A DNA stretch of 64,000 nucleotides from an uncultured Colwellia sp. (GCA_913058245.1 CAJXQJ010000005.1:62001-126000); one strand, 5' to 3'. Counted from the first letter of the stretch, positions 9,435-20,301 are shown. Numbers and translations are program-made. The notes: generated by a model not told the origin, from the letters alone.

Positions 9435-9901
9435 TTAGTTAAAATTGTTATAAGGTTTGATACTGCTGCTATTTTAATGTGAAAGTATTTAACAAACAGC
9501 CAGCCAATCAAGATTGAAAAAATGAACACTGAATGATTGCTATACTCCATATAGAAAGGCGGCTATTGAACGTTATTTACATTAAATTATCAAGCCGATT
9601 AATACTTAATATGCTGACAATGTTAAAGTTTCCGATGCAATAACTCGATAAATTAACACTACTGTCGCAGTGTCCTAGTAGTTGATGTATATAGGTTATA
9701 TAAATATTTCATAACACACAGTTTTGTTTTTATAACTAATTTACCAAAGTTTGCTTTCGAGCCATAATTTACACTTAATGATAAATATCAATTTAAAGTT
9801 TTAAAATACACCAAGTAAACGTTATAACGTGTTAAGGCGACTAATTTAACTATTCACTCTAATAAAATTAGCAACATAATATCTTAACTTTAATCGGCTA
9901 C

Positions 9902-9931
9902 AAAAAAGGTTCGCATCGCGAACCTTTTTAT
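9902..9931 (-). terminator. Terminator downstream of MCP gene
   Basis: AAAAAAGGTTCGC-AT-CGCGAACCTTTTT hairpin. Confidence 0.8.
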
Positions 9932-9953
9932 TATCTATTTAACTTTAAACGAG

Positions 9954-11120
9954 CTAAACGCAAATTCTATTTAACGTAGTATCAACTTCAGCGGCCGTAT
10001 GTTGTTGCATTTCTGCCAGTTCAGCAACAGATGATAAGCCTGTATTTAACTCTCGGCTTAAATCAACCACCATCGACATATTATCGTTTATTGATGCGGT
10101 TGAGTGCTGCTGTTCAGTTGTGCCCTGTGCAATTTGTGAAGTTAAGGTATCAACCTCAGTAAATACTTGACCAATTTGCTGCAATGCATCAACTACTTGC
10201 TCCGAATGAGCAAGGCTATCTTGCGACAGACTTTGACCGCGGCTAATTGCGTTAACAGCATTAGTTGATTTTTCTTGCAACCCTTCTACCATCGCATTAA
10301 TTTCAACGGTCGCTTCTTGTGTGCGATGTGCTAAAGCACGCACTTCATCTGCTACCACGGCAAAACCTCGCCCCTGTTCACCTGCGCGCGCTGCCTCAAT
10401 AGCGGCGTTAAGCGCTAAAAGGTTAGTTTGGTCGGCAATACCACGAATCACTTCTAATACCGAGCCAATGCGAGATGACTCCTCTTGCAATAGAGCTAAG
10501 TCAGACGCCATTGCCGTAACTTCATTAGCAAAGTCTTCAATGGTGTGCTGGCTAGTATTTGATGCGTTCGTGCCCTGCTCTAAAATAGCTAATACCTGAT
10601 TAGTCGTATCACTAACTTGGCTAGCACTTTCAGAGAGTGTGGTTGAAGTTAACGCCACTTGGTCAATTGAACTCGCCATTTGTTCAATTTGGCCAGCTGA
10701 TTGATTTACAGCATTAACAGAATCTGACATTTGATCAGCAAGTGAAGCAGAACCTTGCTTTAAACTCTCTGATTCACTACGAATTTCTGTAATAACATCG
10801 GCTAAATTCGCGATAAAAGCTGAAAGCTTGTTTACAACATTAGCAAGATCATCGTTATTTTCATCCCGAACAAGCCTTGTTGGCGCTTCATCAACACTAG
10901 CGACTTGTTCAACATACTTTTGTAGCTCATCAAGACGCTGACTAAGCTTTTTTTCTGCGTAAAAATAATTAACAACCGCTTGTATTACTATCATTGCCAA
11001 TACAATGATTATAGTTGCGGTATAAGAAAGGCTCTCCCCCATTGTCATCATAATAATTAAAGCGATGAGAGCAATTAAAAGACTTGGGATTAAAAGCTTG
11101 AAACTAAGGCGGTTAGACAT
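9954..11120 (-). CDS. Methyl-accepting chemotaxis protein
   Basis: Hallmark MCP hairpin [44 protein letters not shown]. Confidence 0.95.
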   Translation of the reverse strand: MSNRLSFKLLIPSLLIALIALIIMMTMGESLSYTATIIIVLAMIVIQAVVNYFYAEKKLSQRLDELQKYVEQVASVDEAPTRLVRDENNDDLANVVNKLSAFIANLADVITEIRSESESLKQGSASLADQMSDSVNAVNQSAGQIEQMASSIDQVALTSTTLSESASQVSDTTNQVLAILEQGTNASNTSQHTIEDFANEVTAMASDLALLQEESSRIGSVLEVIRGIADQTNLLALNAAIEAARAGEQGRGFAVVADEVRALAHRTQEATVEINAMVEGLQEKSTNAVNAISRGQSLSQDSLAHSEQVVDALQQIGQVFTEVDTLTSQIAQGTTEQQHSTASINDNMSMVVDLSRELNTGLSSVAELAEMQQHTAAEVDTTLNRICV

Positions 11121-11311
11121 TTTTTTTCCAATTACGTGATTATAGTTATGATTATCGCTTATAGGCCAAAATTAATACTTACCTATGAGTCATGCAATAT
11201 TTACAAATAAATTACATGCTATTGTGTTATTTTACTATCTGTTTTTACAATCAATTTGAAATAGTGCTTTATTCAATAAGTCCTTCAGTAACATAGTAGT
11301 GAGGTTAAACA

Positions 11312-11479
11312 ATGACACTTACAACAATTATCATTATTCTTATTGCAGTTGGCTCGGTAATTGGCGGCATTTTGCTGTTGAAACAATCGGCAAGTAAATT
11401 TGAGCTTAGCGAAGAACAACAGCGAAAAGTTAGTGAACGATCTGCAGAGCAAGAAAAAAAAGACCAAGAATTAAAATAG
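11312..11479 (+). CDS. Small single-TM protein, DUF2897-like (absent from ORF track)
   Basis: 55-aa ORF MTLTTIIIILIAVGSVIGGILLLKQSASKFELSEEQQRKVSERSAEQEKKDQELK with purine-rich GTGAGG upstream. Confidence 0.65.
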   Translation: MTLTTIIIILIAVGSVIGGILLLKQSASKFELSEEQQRKVSERSAEQEKKDQELK

Positions 11480-11506
11480 CCTTTAAAGGCTAAACACTGG
11501 AGAGCC

Positions 11507-11785
11507 TTAATTACGGTAGATAGTTTGAATAAGATGAAAACCAAACTTGGTTTTTATTGGCCCATGTACTTCTAGTACCGCTTTCTTAAATACAACGTCG
11601 TCAAAGGCTTTTACCATTTGTCCGCGCTTAAATTCACCTAAATCACCACCTTTTTTTGCTGATGGACAAGTTGAGTTTTTCTTTGCCAGTTGTCCAAAAT
11701 CAGCACCTTTGGCTATTTTAGCTTTTAGCTCATGCGCCAGTTTTTCATTTTTTACTAAGATATGACGCGCACATGCAGTTGCCAT
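11507..11785 (-). CDS. ppiC: Parvulin-type peptidyl-prolyl cis-trans isomerase
   Basis: [52 protein letters not shown]...FGFHLIQ; start refined from ORF start 11860. Confidence 0.92.
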   Translation of the reverse strand: MATACARHILVKNEKLAHELKAKIAKGADFGQLAKKNSTCPSAKKGGDLGEFKRGQMVKAFDDVVFKKAVLEVHGPIKTKFGFHLIQTIYRN

Positions 11786-11966
11786 GCTTTTCTCCTTACT
11801 AAATTCAATGTTGCCATTATACCGAAACTTGATCACAAATTGACTAATTATTAATAACAAAACTTACTTAGCTTTAATACGATTTAGTAAAGCTAAGACC
11901 AGTTTTTACTTTACTTGTTAGCACAACAACTTAAAATCACAATATATTTTCCTTATTGGTTTTCTC

Positions 11967-12566
11967 ATGAGCTCAATACAGCATTTATTTGATAACAATC
12001 AGCAATGGTCTGACAAAATTAAACAAGAAGATCCAAACTTCTTTAAAAACCTATCAGAACAACAAACTCCAGAGTACTTATGGATTGGTTGCTCAGATTC
12101 GCGCGTGCCGGCTAATGAATTATTAGGTATGCAACCGGGTGAAGTTTTTGTTCATCGCAATATTGCCAACCAAGTTATTCATACAGACCTTAACTGTTTG
12201 TCCGTTATTCAATTCGCCGTAGAAGTATTAAAGGTGAAGCACGTTATAGTTTGTGGGCATTACGGTTGTGGTGGCGTTATCGCCTCACTTGATGATAAAA
12301 GCCATGGTTTAATCGATAACTGGTTGCATCACATTAAAGACGTTTACCGTTTTCATAAAGAACGCTTAGACGCTGTTGAAGATAAAGAGGAAAAACTCAA
12401 GCTATTGTGTGAGTTAAACGTAATTGAGCAAGTTGCTAACGTTTGTAATACCACCATTTTAAAGAGAGCTTGGGCTGCTGAGCAAGATATCACTGTGCAT
12501 GGTTTCGTTTACAATTTGCATGACGGTATTTTAAAAGACTTAGAAGTATCAGTAGAAAGTAACTAG
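11967..12566 (+). CDS. can: Beta-class carbonic anhydrase
   Basis: GCSDSRVPANELL, VHRNIANQV, HVIVCGHYGCGGV. Confidence 0.95.
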   Translation: MSSIQHLFDNNQQWSDKIKQEDPNFFKNLSEQQTPEYLWIGCSDSRVPANELLGMQPGEVFVHRNIANQVIHTDLNCLSVIQFAVEVLKVKHVIVCGHYGCGGVIASLDDKSHGLIDNWLHHIKDVYRFHKERLDAVEDKEEKLKLLCELNVIEQVANVCNTTILKRAWAAEQDITVHGFVYNLHDGILKDLEVSVESN

Positions 12567-12597
12567 TTCCTTCTAACCTTATTTTTGAATGTTAATA

Positions 12598-12640
12598 AAA
12601 CAAAAAGGCTTAACTGTTGCAGTTAAGCCTTTTTTATCAA
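12598..12640. terminator. Bidirectional terminator
   Basis: AAAAAGGCTTAACTG-TTG-CAGTTAAGCCTTTTTT between convergent genes. Confidence 0.88.
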
Positions 12641-12653
12641 GCGTTTCAGTCAG

Positions 12654-13973
12654 CTAATTTAGCATAGCTAAGCGCTCACGTTGGCCTTGTTCACGTTCAA
12701 CATAATGAAACCATTGCTTTGCGGTTTTTGCCGATTTTGCAATTTTTTGTGCTTGTGTAAAGGCAAGCAACGCTTCTTCAAATTCTTCCAAGTTAAACTG
12801 CGCCATACCTATTACTAAATGCATATCGCCTTCACGGCTAATGTTACCACGAAGTAACGCACTGTTCGCCGCTTTAATGGCCTCTTGCCAGCGCTCTAAA
12901 TTTAAATAGGCTTGCGCAAGTTGCACATCAAACTTGCCTGAATCTGCAATTTCAGAAGCTTTGGTAAGTACAGGTAATGCTTTTTCATCTTCTTTAGCCG
13001 CAACATAGGCTTGCGCTAAGGCTTCAAGACTTTTTTCACTAGCAACCACAGTTCCTTTGTCTATTGCTTGTTCTAACAACATGGCCGCTTTAAAAGGTAC
13101 TTGGTGAAAGCGATAAAGTTGCGCTAAGGTCATCACATCACTCGATTTACTGATATTCCCTGCTTGCCATGACGCTTCCATAACAGCCAATTGCTTTTCT
13201 TCTTCGCCAATTTCACCGTACATACCAGCTAGTTGTAACCAATATTCAGGTTTATCAAAAAGGCGCACCAGTTGTTCAATAACCTCAACAACTTTCTCAG
13301 GTTGTTTAAGTTCGTAGTAGCTTGCTCGTTGTAAAATTAACCAGTTTTCTTTAACTGCCGTATTGTTTTGTTTTGCTAACGCAATTGCTTGCTCAACTTG
13401 TGGAATAACTTTATTAAACTGTTTGTCTTGATAGTAAATTTGCGCAAACATCACATGCTGCTGCGTCGTTAGTGCTTTACTGTTATTCGCTTGCCACTGT
13501 TGTAAATACACCAAGGCTTGTTGGTAATCTTGCTGTTGCATTGATAATTGTGCTAACGAATACACTGTTGATAAGTATAAAGAGTCAGGAATAGCATCTT
13601 CCTTAATCACTAACTCAAAATGTTCAATAGCCGACGCGATATCATCATTACCATAAAACATAAAAGCATAGAAATTCCATAACATGGCGCGTTCATAACT
13701 ATTTAACCCATCTATGCGTTCTTTAACTTCATCTAACACGTCAAAACCTGCAATTTTAACGCCTTCATCTGCCAGCTTTTGCGCTCGCGCCAATTGGCTG
13801 TATACACGGTTGCGCATTGCTGGTACTTTTTTTGCCGTGCGCTTTTCAGCCAGTTTTTGTTCATCAGCCTTTGCTAAGTTATCTGCCGTTTTTCCATAAG
13901 CTACATTGCTAGCTGCCAAGCCACACACTAAGCTCACACTCAATAAAGGTACAGCTAATTTTTTCATTAACAT
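12654..13973 (-). CDS. TPR protein of TonB2-type operon
   Basis: Signal peptide and multiple TPR-like repeats; downstream of the tonB/exbD cluster. Confidence 0.82.
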   Translation of the reverse strand: MLMKKLAVPLLSVSLVCGLAASNVAYGKTADNLAKADEQKLAEKRTAKKVPAMRNRVYSQLARAQKLADEGVKIAGFDVLDEVKERIDGLNSYERAMLWNFYAFMFYGNDDIASAIEHFELVIKEDAIPDSLYLSTVYSLAQLSMQQQDYQQALVYLQQWQANNSKALTTQQHVMFAQIYYQDKQFNKVIPQVEQAIALAKQNNTAVKENWLILQRASYYELKQPEKVVEVIEQLVRLFDKPEYWLQLAGMYGEIGEEEKQLAVMEASWQAGNISKSSDVMTLAQLYRFHQVPFKAAMLLEQAIDKGTVVASEKSLEALAQAYVAAKEDEKALPVLTKASEIADSGKFDVQLAQAYLNLERWQEAIKAANSALLRGNISREGDMHLVIGMAQFNLEEFEEALLAFTQAQKIAKSAKTAKQWFHYVEREQGQRERLAMLN

Positions 13974-14009
13974 GATCTGCTCTCCTCTTTGTTATATTTA
14001 GTTTGATAT

Positions 14010-14278
14010 TAGGGGCTGTTGATCTTTGTTTATGAATTCAGCTGAGAAATAAAATAGCCTTAATTAAGGCGAAAATGGTGTAATTTAGTCATCTAAATCA
14101 GTCATTTTCAACGCAAAGTAAGGAAATTTTAAACTCAGCCCTTTGGGCAATGACTATTTTTAACGCTAGCAGCATTAGAATCTCACTTATTTGGAACAAC
14201 CAAACATCGCTCATTCTGCTTTGCTAACATTAAAAACAATCTATTGCTGAAAATATAAACAATGTTCAACACCCCCTA
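14010..14278. mobile_element. Putative MITE-like non-autonomous element
   Basis: Imperfect ~25-bp terminal inverted repeats: left TAGGGGCTGTTGATCTTTGTTTATG; right (rc) TAGGGGGTGTTGAACATTGTTTATA; no ORF inside. Confidence 0.6.
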
Positions 14279-14282
14279 GCCC

Positions 14283-14963
14283 TTAACCATCTATGGCAAA
14301 CGATATTTTGTTTTGAACACCTGCCACTTCCATGGCAACGCCATCAACCACTCGAGGTTTATATTTAAACTTCAACGCTGCATCTAGTGCTGCTCGGTTA
14401 AAAATATTTTCTGGCTCTGCATGTACAACCACGGCATCGCGTACTGCCCCAGTTTTAGTTACGGTAAACTCAACAATGACAAAACCTTCTATACCGCGCG
14501 CTTGTGCTCGGCGTGGGTAAATAGGTGCTACTTTAACAATAGGTAAGTAATCACCATCGCCACTTTCCAGGCTTAGTCCGCCACTTAAACCACCATCGAG
14601 TGCAACATCAGCCGAAAAACTACTGCTAATCGCTTGAGCATTCGGGTTTGCTTGTGCCATTTGCGGTTGCACCATAGGCGGTGGCGGTGCTTTAGGTTTG
14701 GCTGGTTTTTGCGGTTTACGTTCTTTCTTAACGACTTGCTGTTCTTTTTTAAGGCGAATAAAATCAAGTACGTTGCCACGTGGCGGCTCAGACATAACAT
14801 CATTGCCACCGGCAATTAGTGCTTGCATTCCCCAAAGTAAACCTAAGGTTGTAACAACGGCTAGTGCTAAGCCAATAAGGTATCGACTACTAGTTTGCAA
14901 TAGCATCGAAGGTGCTTTAATTACATTCGCCGCTTGTACATTCGTCATCTGTACATCTGCCAT
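14283..14963 (-). CDS. tonB2: Energy transducer TonB
   Basis: N-terminal TM, Pro/Lys-rich spacer PKAPPPP, TonB_C YPRRAQARGIEGFVIVEFTV. Confidence 0.92.
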   Translation of the reverse strand: MADVQMTNVQAANVIKAPSMLLQTSSRYLIGLALAVVTTLGLLWGMQALIAGGNDVMSEPPRGNVLDFIRLKKEQQVVKKERKPQKPAKPKAPPPPMVQPQMAQANPNAQAISSSFSADVALDGGLSGGLSLESGDGDYLPIVKVAPIYPRRAQARGIEGFVIVEFTVTKTGAVRDAVVVHAEPENIFNRAALDAALKFKYKPRVVDGVAMEVAGVQNKISFAIDG

Positions 14964-14965
14964 AA

Positions 14966-15379
14966 TTATGCCTCTTGCGCAGCAATTGAAACATCATAAA
15001 CGCCAGCAGCTCGAGCAGAGTCCATTACCTTAATCAAGACATCTGTTGTCGCCTTTTTATCGGCTTGAATAACCACAGTGCCTTGCGGGTTTTCTGCTTT
15101 TAGTCGTTCAATATTTGCTTGTACTGCGCGCACATCAATACGACGTTTATTGATCCAAATTTCACCTTTATCACTAATAGCAACTAAGATATTGGCACGC
15201 TCTTTTTTTACTGCTGTAGCAGCCTCAGGGCGGTTAACTTCAATACCGGCCTCCTTAACAAACGACGCGGTAACGATAAAAAATATCAAAAGAATAAATA
15301 CAACATCTAACATAGGTGTCATATTGATCTCTTCGCTTTCTTCCTGCTCTTGTAGCATTTTATTTAATTGCGAACGCAT
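14966..15379 (-). CDS. exbD: ExbD biopolymer transport protein
   Basis: INMTPMLDVVFILLIFFIVTASF. Confidence 0.95.
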   Translation of the reverse strand: MRSQLNKMLQEQEESEEINMTPMLDVVFILLIFFIVTASFVKEAGIEVNRPEAATAVKKERANILVAISDKGEIWINKRRIDVRAVQANIERLKAENPQGTVVIQADKKATTDVLIKVMDSARAAGVYDVSIAAQEA

Positions 15380-15439
15380 AATTTTTCTCTTTTAAAAGTA
15401 TGTTCATTTCGGCTTATTAAGGCCGCAGTAGTCAATGGT

Positions 15440-15967
15440 TTAATGGTTAACTTCCATGGCATCTTCTAATAACTCAGTTTCACGCTTAGCATTACGCTGT
15501 AACCAGGTTGCTGCAAAAACACCTGACAACGATCCAACCATGCCAGCCATTGTTGGTATGGTGGCACGCGAGACACCAGAAGCCATTGAACGGGCATTAC
15601 CACTGCCTGAAATTGCCATAACATCAAATACTTCAATCATGCCAGTTACCGTACCCAGTAAGCCCAATAATGGGCACAACACGACTAGGCTTTGGATAAG
15701 CGGTAAGTTAGTGCTTAACATAGCGCTGCCACGTGCAACAAGTGCACATCGTATTTGCTCTGCATACCAAGAGTGCTGTTCAGTGCGGCTATGCCAGTTG
15801 TGTTTTAGCTGTTTCTTAATTCGGCGATATCCCCAAAAAACAAAGATAAGACGCTCAAATATCAACAACCACATCACCGCAATAACAACCGCAATAACCG
15901 TAAGAACCTGACCACCGGTATCCATAAATTCACCGATGGTATTCATCAATTCGATAAACCAAATCAT
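15440..15967 (-). CDS. exbB: MotA/TolQ/ExbB proton channel family protein
   Basis: LIQSLVVLCPLLGLLGTVTGMIEVFDVMA. Confidence 0.93.
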   Translation of the reverse strand: MIWFIELMNTIGEFMDTGGQVLTVIAVVIAVMWLLIFERLIFVFWGYRRIKKQLKHNWHSRTEQHSWYAEQIRCALVARGSAMLSTNLPLIQSLVVLCPLLGLLGTVTGMIEVFDVMAISGSGNARSMASGVSRATIPTMAGMVGSLSGVFAATWLQRNAKRETELLEDAMEVNH

Positions 15968-15970
15968 GGT

Positions 15971-17401
15971 TTATGCTCCTTGCTCACTGCTCTTTGTCCA
16001 CTCAGCTCGTTCAGCAATAATACCGGCGCTTTGTTGCTGCAACAGGTTGATAATAGAGCGGCTGCGGGTATGTAATAAGGTAAAGATAAATACCATAGGT
16101 ATTGCTACAACTAGCCCTAAGACAGTGGTAACTAGTGCTTGTGAAATACCACCTGCCATTAATTTAGGATCACCTGTACCAAATAATGTGATAGCTTGGA
16201 ACGTATTGATCATGCCGGTTACGGTACCAAGTAAGCCAATAAGTGGTGCCACGACCGAGATAATTTTTATCAAGGTTAGTCGGCTTGATAATTTAGGCAC
16301 TTCTCGCAGAATTGATTCAGATAACTTAAGTTCTAAAGTTTCCGTATCAGCATTCGGATTTTGCTCTTTAACAAGCATGACGCGGCCTAATGGATTATCA
16401 GCATTGGCAGTATCACTTTTCAGCTGACGATTAACTTTCCCGCCGATTAAGAACAAGGTCACAAACCGCTCAAGAGCAATCAATAAACCGATTAAGCCAA
16501 TCGCTAAAATAACATACCCTACTGGGCCACCTTGCTCGACACGCTCTTGCGTATCAGGTGCTTGTACTAATAAACCAAGAATTGAACCGCCGGTTGGGTC
16601 AAGTGCAAATGGCACCGCTTGATTCGATGTCGAACTTAACGCTTGCGCACTATCTAAATAACGAGCAGACGGTTGACGAATTAATTCGGCTACAGAGCCA
16701 GTTTCATCTATGTATTCAAGGTATTTACCGTTTGCAATCAAGTTAAAGCCACCAACACGGGTAACTTGTGTTAGTTGCTTCTCACCATCAGCCATAACAA
16801 CATCTCGTGTAAAGTTATGTACCTTGCCGCTTTCAGTCATTTCACGTTGTAATTCAAACCATAAGCGTTCAATTTCTTCAATAGAAGCAAGTTTTGATGA
16901 AGAGCCCATGCTTTGTGCTAACTCATCTAAAAATTCGCCACGGTTAGCTATTTGTGCTGAAACTACCGAGGTTTGAAACTTACTTTTGGTATCACCGGCG
17001 ACTTGCTGTAACACACCAAATAGTTCTTTTAGTTCACCCATACGACGCGATAACGCGTCAGTTTTATTCGCTAGTTTCACTTCATTGTCTTGAAACTGAG
17101 TTTCTAAACGAGTACTGGTATTAATGGCTTGATCACGTGTTGTTTTCGCTTGTTCAAGTAAACGGCTTTGTTCGTTTACTTTTAAAGTAAACTCTTTTTC
17201 ACGCGCTTGGTTTTGTTTCGTTTGAGCTATTTGCCCACTTTCTAGGCGCGATAATAATTCATCTAGGTTACCGGCTTGTTGTGCTGATACAGTAGTCACT
17301 GTCATTAACGACGACAGAGCAACACTAGCGATTGAAAGCGCTGATAATTTTTTAGTTGCTTTTAATGACTTTAAAGCTATTTTATTGAAAGAAATCATCA
17401 T
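15971..17401 (-). CDS. Long ExbB-like protein (TtpC-type) with signal peptide and periplasmic coiled-coil domain
   Basis: C-terminal LIKIISVVAPLIGLLGTVTGMINTFQAITLFGTGDPKLMAGGISQAL; N-terminal coiled coil. Confidence 0.9.
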   Translation of the reverse strand: MMISFNKIALKSLKATKKLSALSIASVALSSLMTVTTVSAQQAGNLDELLSRLESGQIAQTKQNQAREKEFTLKVNEQSRLLEQAKTTRDQAINTSTRLETQFQDNEVKLANKTDALSRRMGELKELFGVLQQVAGDTKSKFQTSVVSAQIANRGEFLDELAQSMGSSSKLASIEEIERLWFELQREMTESGKVHNFTRDVVMADGEKQLTQVTRVGGFNLIANGKYLEYIDETGSVAELIRQPSARYLDSAQALSSTSNQAVPFALDPTGGSILGLLVQAPDTQERVEQGGPVGYVILAIGLIGLLIALERFVTLFLIGGKVNRQLKSDTANADNPLGRVMLVKEQNPNADTETLELKLSESILREVPKLSSRLTLIKIISVVAPLIGLLGTVTGMINTFQAITLFGTGDPKLMAGGISQALVTTVLGLVVAIPMVFIFTLLHTRSRSIINLLQQQSAGIIAERAEWTKSSEQGA

Positions 17402-17410
17402 TATTCTTCC

Positions 17411-18187
17411 CTATTCTGCTGAGTTTTGCGCGACAGGCACAGTGATTAAATCGGGGGCAAGCTGCTTACGAGCAATACGTAGTGCTTTATTAATAGGTAA
17501 ACGGTATTCACCAGACAAAGGCTGCCACGACTGTGAAGACTGTTGCCACATGCCTAACTGCTGACCATCGCGGGTTTGGTAAACAAAACTAACGCGACCA
17601 ATGCGTAGAAAATCAACGTCACGCTCAACGCCATCAACGGTCAATAATCCAGTATATGCTTCAATTGTGCGACCATAATCGACTTCAACTTGGTATGCCT
17701 CTAGAACACGGCGAAACTTTTCAGATACCGCAATATCAGCACGATCTAACATTGCTTTTAAACCATCGAGGCGATGGCTACGCTCGCTAGGTAAAAAAGG
17801 CATATCTAAGGTAACAAAATCTTCTAACGTACTGATCATTCTCGCCATTAACGGTGAAATTTGGCGCTCAATAATGCTAACTTGTTCCATAGAAATATCG
17901 AGCTGCGCTAATTCAGCCAGCTGATTATCAATTTGCTTATTCATTTGTTTGTTATAAACATTTAAGCCATCAAGCTCTTTATTAACAGTTTTGAATTGTT
18001 GTAATTTAGTTAGAATATTACTGTTAATGGCATCAACTTTTTGTTGTGACTTGTTGGCTGATTGGTTAATTTTTTGTCCAGCGGCAACAACATCGTTAAG
18101 TTGACTGTCTTGTGCTAACGTAGGCATAGCTATCGCTGCGGCGATAAGTGCAATTTGCATACGTTTAGGTAATGTATTTTGTTTCAT
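17411..18187 (-). CDS. DUF3450 family periplasmic protein
   Basis: Coiled-coil plus conserved W-rich C-term in the canonical position ahead of ttpC-exbB-exbD-tonB. Confidence 0.82.
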   Translation of the reverse strand: MKQNTLPKRMQIALIAAAIAMPTLAQDSQLNDVVAAGQKINQSANKSQQKVDAINSNILTKLQQFKTVNKELDGLNVYNKQMNKQIDNQLAELAQLDISMEQVSIIERQISPLMARMISTLEDFVTLDMPFLPSERSHRLDGLKAMLDRADIAVSEKFRRVLEAYQVEVDYGRTIEAYTGLLTVDGVERDVDFLRIGRVSFVYQTRDGQQLGMWQQSSQSWQPLSGEYRLPINKALRIARKQLAPDLITVPVAQNSAE

Positions 18188-18423
18188 TTTCCATAAAACC
18201 TTTTAGAAGCGAGAATTATTAAGTGCCGTATTGCATATGCAATTGTTCAACAACTTAATCACTTGGCAAAAATTTTAATGGTTCAATATGACAATCTGGT
18301 TTCACTAATGTTGCAGGTTTATTAAATGACAGATAAATGACATTTTTCTTACGCTGGCGAACGAATTGAGGCAAAATAGCCGCCGTTCAAAACTGTTATT
18401 ACAAATTAACCAACGAAAAGATT

Positions 18424-19074
18424 ATGGCGAGCGAAAACAAAATTTTCATTATAGGACTACCCCGAACAGGCACCACCAGTGTTTGTGCAGCAATGCTTAA
18501 CTTAGGTTATAAAGTTGCTCATACCGCCTATACTGACAAAACGTTTGAAATTGCAGAAGTAATAGCTGACACACCAATTTTTTGTGATTATCAGCATTTA
18601 GACTACGCCTACCCGAATGCTAAATTTATTTATTTAGAGCGTTCGCTAGATAAATGGCTACCGTCAATTCAGCAACTACTATTGCGTATGCATACCAATT
18701 TAGCGCGAGACGATGGCGGCTTTAACCCTATAATCAAACGCTGCTATTTAGCTACATTCGCGCCCTATTCACTCGAAAACATTAACAGCTTTACGTTTTT
18801 AACAAATTGTTATCAGCAGCACTTCGCGCAAGCACAAAATTATTTTCAACATCGCAAAGAAGATTTTTTATCAATTGATATTAGTGCGAGCAACAGCTTT
18901 GAGCAGTTGACTCACTTCTTAAAACTTGAAGAAGATGGTTTAACAATAAATTCATTTGAAAAACTAAATGTTGGCGGTAAAGTTACCGCTTGGAAAGATA
19001 TAAAAAGTAATTTAAAAATCGACTCGACCAATAAAGGCCGAGTGACTAAGTTGCCTTATCTCAAGCAAGGCTAA
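18424..19074 (+). CDS. Sulfotransferase family protein
   Basis: N-terminal PAPS-loop-like IIGLPRTGTTSVCAAM; KFIYLERSLDKWLPS. Confidence 0.78.
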   Translation: MASENKIFIIGLPRTGTTSVCAAMLNLGYKVAHTAYTDKTFEIAEVIADTPIFCDYQHLDYAYPNAKFIYLERSLDKWLPSIQQLLLRMHTNLARDDGGFNPIIKRCYLATFAPYSLENINSFTFLTNCYQQHFAQAQNYFQHRKEDFLSIDISASNSFEQLTHFLKLEEDGLTINSFEKLNVGGKVTAWKDIKSNLKIDSTNKGRVTKLPYLKQG

Positions 19075-20291
19075 TCAATTTGCACTGTTTTTGGGATCAT
19101 GGCAGCAAAAATAACGGCTAATGCAATAAATATCGCAGATACCATTAAGCACGCTACTAAACCATAAACTTGAAACATCCAGCCAGAGAGTACAGTGCCA
19201 AGTAATCTACCGCAGGCATTGGCCATATAGTAAAAACCAACATCTAGCGAAACGCCGTCTTTACTGGCCATATCGACTATTAAAAAGCTATGTAACGATG
19301 AGTTAATAGCAAACAACACGGCAAATACCATTAAGCCAACAATAATCACCCAAAACGCATCAACGTCATTAGCAAACGCAATTGCCATCACACCTGGTAC
19401 AAATGCTAATAACGTACCCCATTTTGCTGCATCAATACCATTCGGCACTTGGCCAGAAAACCTTGCAGTTATTTTTGGCGCAATAGTTTGAATAAAACCA
19501 TAAAGAATTATCCAAGCGGCAATAAAACCGCCGACCCAGCTATGCTGCCAACCAAATTCAGCTGCTAGAAACACCGGTAAAGCGACCACAAACCACACAT
19601 CTCTGGCGGCAAATAAAAATAACCTAGCTGCTGAAAGTAAATTAATGGCTCGGCTTTTTGAAAATATCTCCTTAAATTTAGGCTTATTTTTCGCTTTACC
19701 TAAATCTTGTTTTAACTTGATAAGGCTAAATAGCCAAACAATAACAAGCACTCCTGTCATTACAGCAATAGCGCCAGTAAAGCCTAATAAAGTTAGTAGT
19801 AATCCTCCCAGGAAAAAACCAATGCCTTTTAAGGTGTTTTTTGAGCCCGTCAGAATTGCAATCCACTTATATAACTTGCTGCTTTCACCATCGCTCACCA
19901 GTAATTTAATTGAGCTTTTGGCACTCATTTTATTAAGGTCTTTGGCAATACCAGATAATGCCTGTGCAACCATGACATAGGCAACGGTAAGAAAACCACT
20001 TGGCGCCAGTAACATAGCTAGCGCAATAATTTGAATGGCTAAGCCAATATTCATAGTTTTGTTAAGGCCTAATCGAGCCCCTAGCCAGCCGCCAACTAAA
20101 TTAGTAACAACACCAAAAATCTCATAAAAGAGAAACAACATCGCAATGCTAATAGGGCTATAACCGAGCTGATGAAAGTACAACACCACTAGCATTCGCA
20201 AAGCGCCATCAGTTAAGGTAAACGCCCAGTAATTACCAGTTATAACGAGGTATTGTTTAACTTGCTCTGATAGCCCACTTAGTATTTTCAT
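19071..20291 (-). CDS. arsJ: MFS transporter ArsJ (organoarsenical 1-arseno-3-phosphoglycerate efflux)
   Basis: QVKQYLVITGNYWAFTLTDGALRMLVVLYFHQLGYSP plus linkage to GAPDH and ArsR. Confidence 0.9.
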   Translation of the reverse strand: MKILSGLSEQVKQYLVITGNYWAFTLTDGALRMLVVLYFHQLGYSPISIAMLFLFYEIFGVVTNLVGGWLGARLGLNKTMNIGLAIQIIALAMLLAPSGFLTVAYVMVAQALSGIAKDLNKMSAKSSIKLLVSDGESSKLYKWIAILTGSKNTLKGIGFFLGGLLLTLLGFTGAIAVMTGVLVIVWLFSLIKLKQDLGKAKNKPKFKEIFSKSRAINLLSAARLFLFAARDVWFVVALPVFLAAEFGWQHSWVGGFIAAWIILYGFIQTIAPKITARFSGQVPNGIDAAKWGTLLAFVPGVMAIAFANDVDAFWVIIVGLMVFAVLFAINSSLHSFLIVDMASKDGVSLDVGFYYMANACGRLLGTVLSGWMFQVYGLVACLMVSAIFIALAVIFAAMIPKTVQID

Positions 20292-20301
20292 GCATCAATC
20301 A

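Noticed and set aside
9440-9900. 460-bp AT-rich gap considered as possible sRNA or element
   Set aside because: No ORF, clear inverted repeat or conserved RNA motif could be identified by eye; left as ordinary intergenic DNA.
11285-11544. Minus-strand ORFs listed around 11.3-11.5 kb
   Set aside because: The plus strand here encodes a better-supported 55-aa membrane protein with an RBS-like sequence.
14585-15395. Several ORFs antisense or out of frame to tonB/exbD
   Set aside because: Overlap the conserved TonB2 operon; shadow ORFs.
15936-16427. Plus-strand 163-aa ORF antisense to the ExbB-like genes
   Set aside because: Shadow ORF opposite a clear MotA/TolQ/ExbB coding region.
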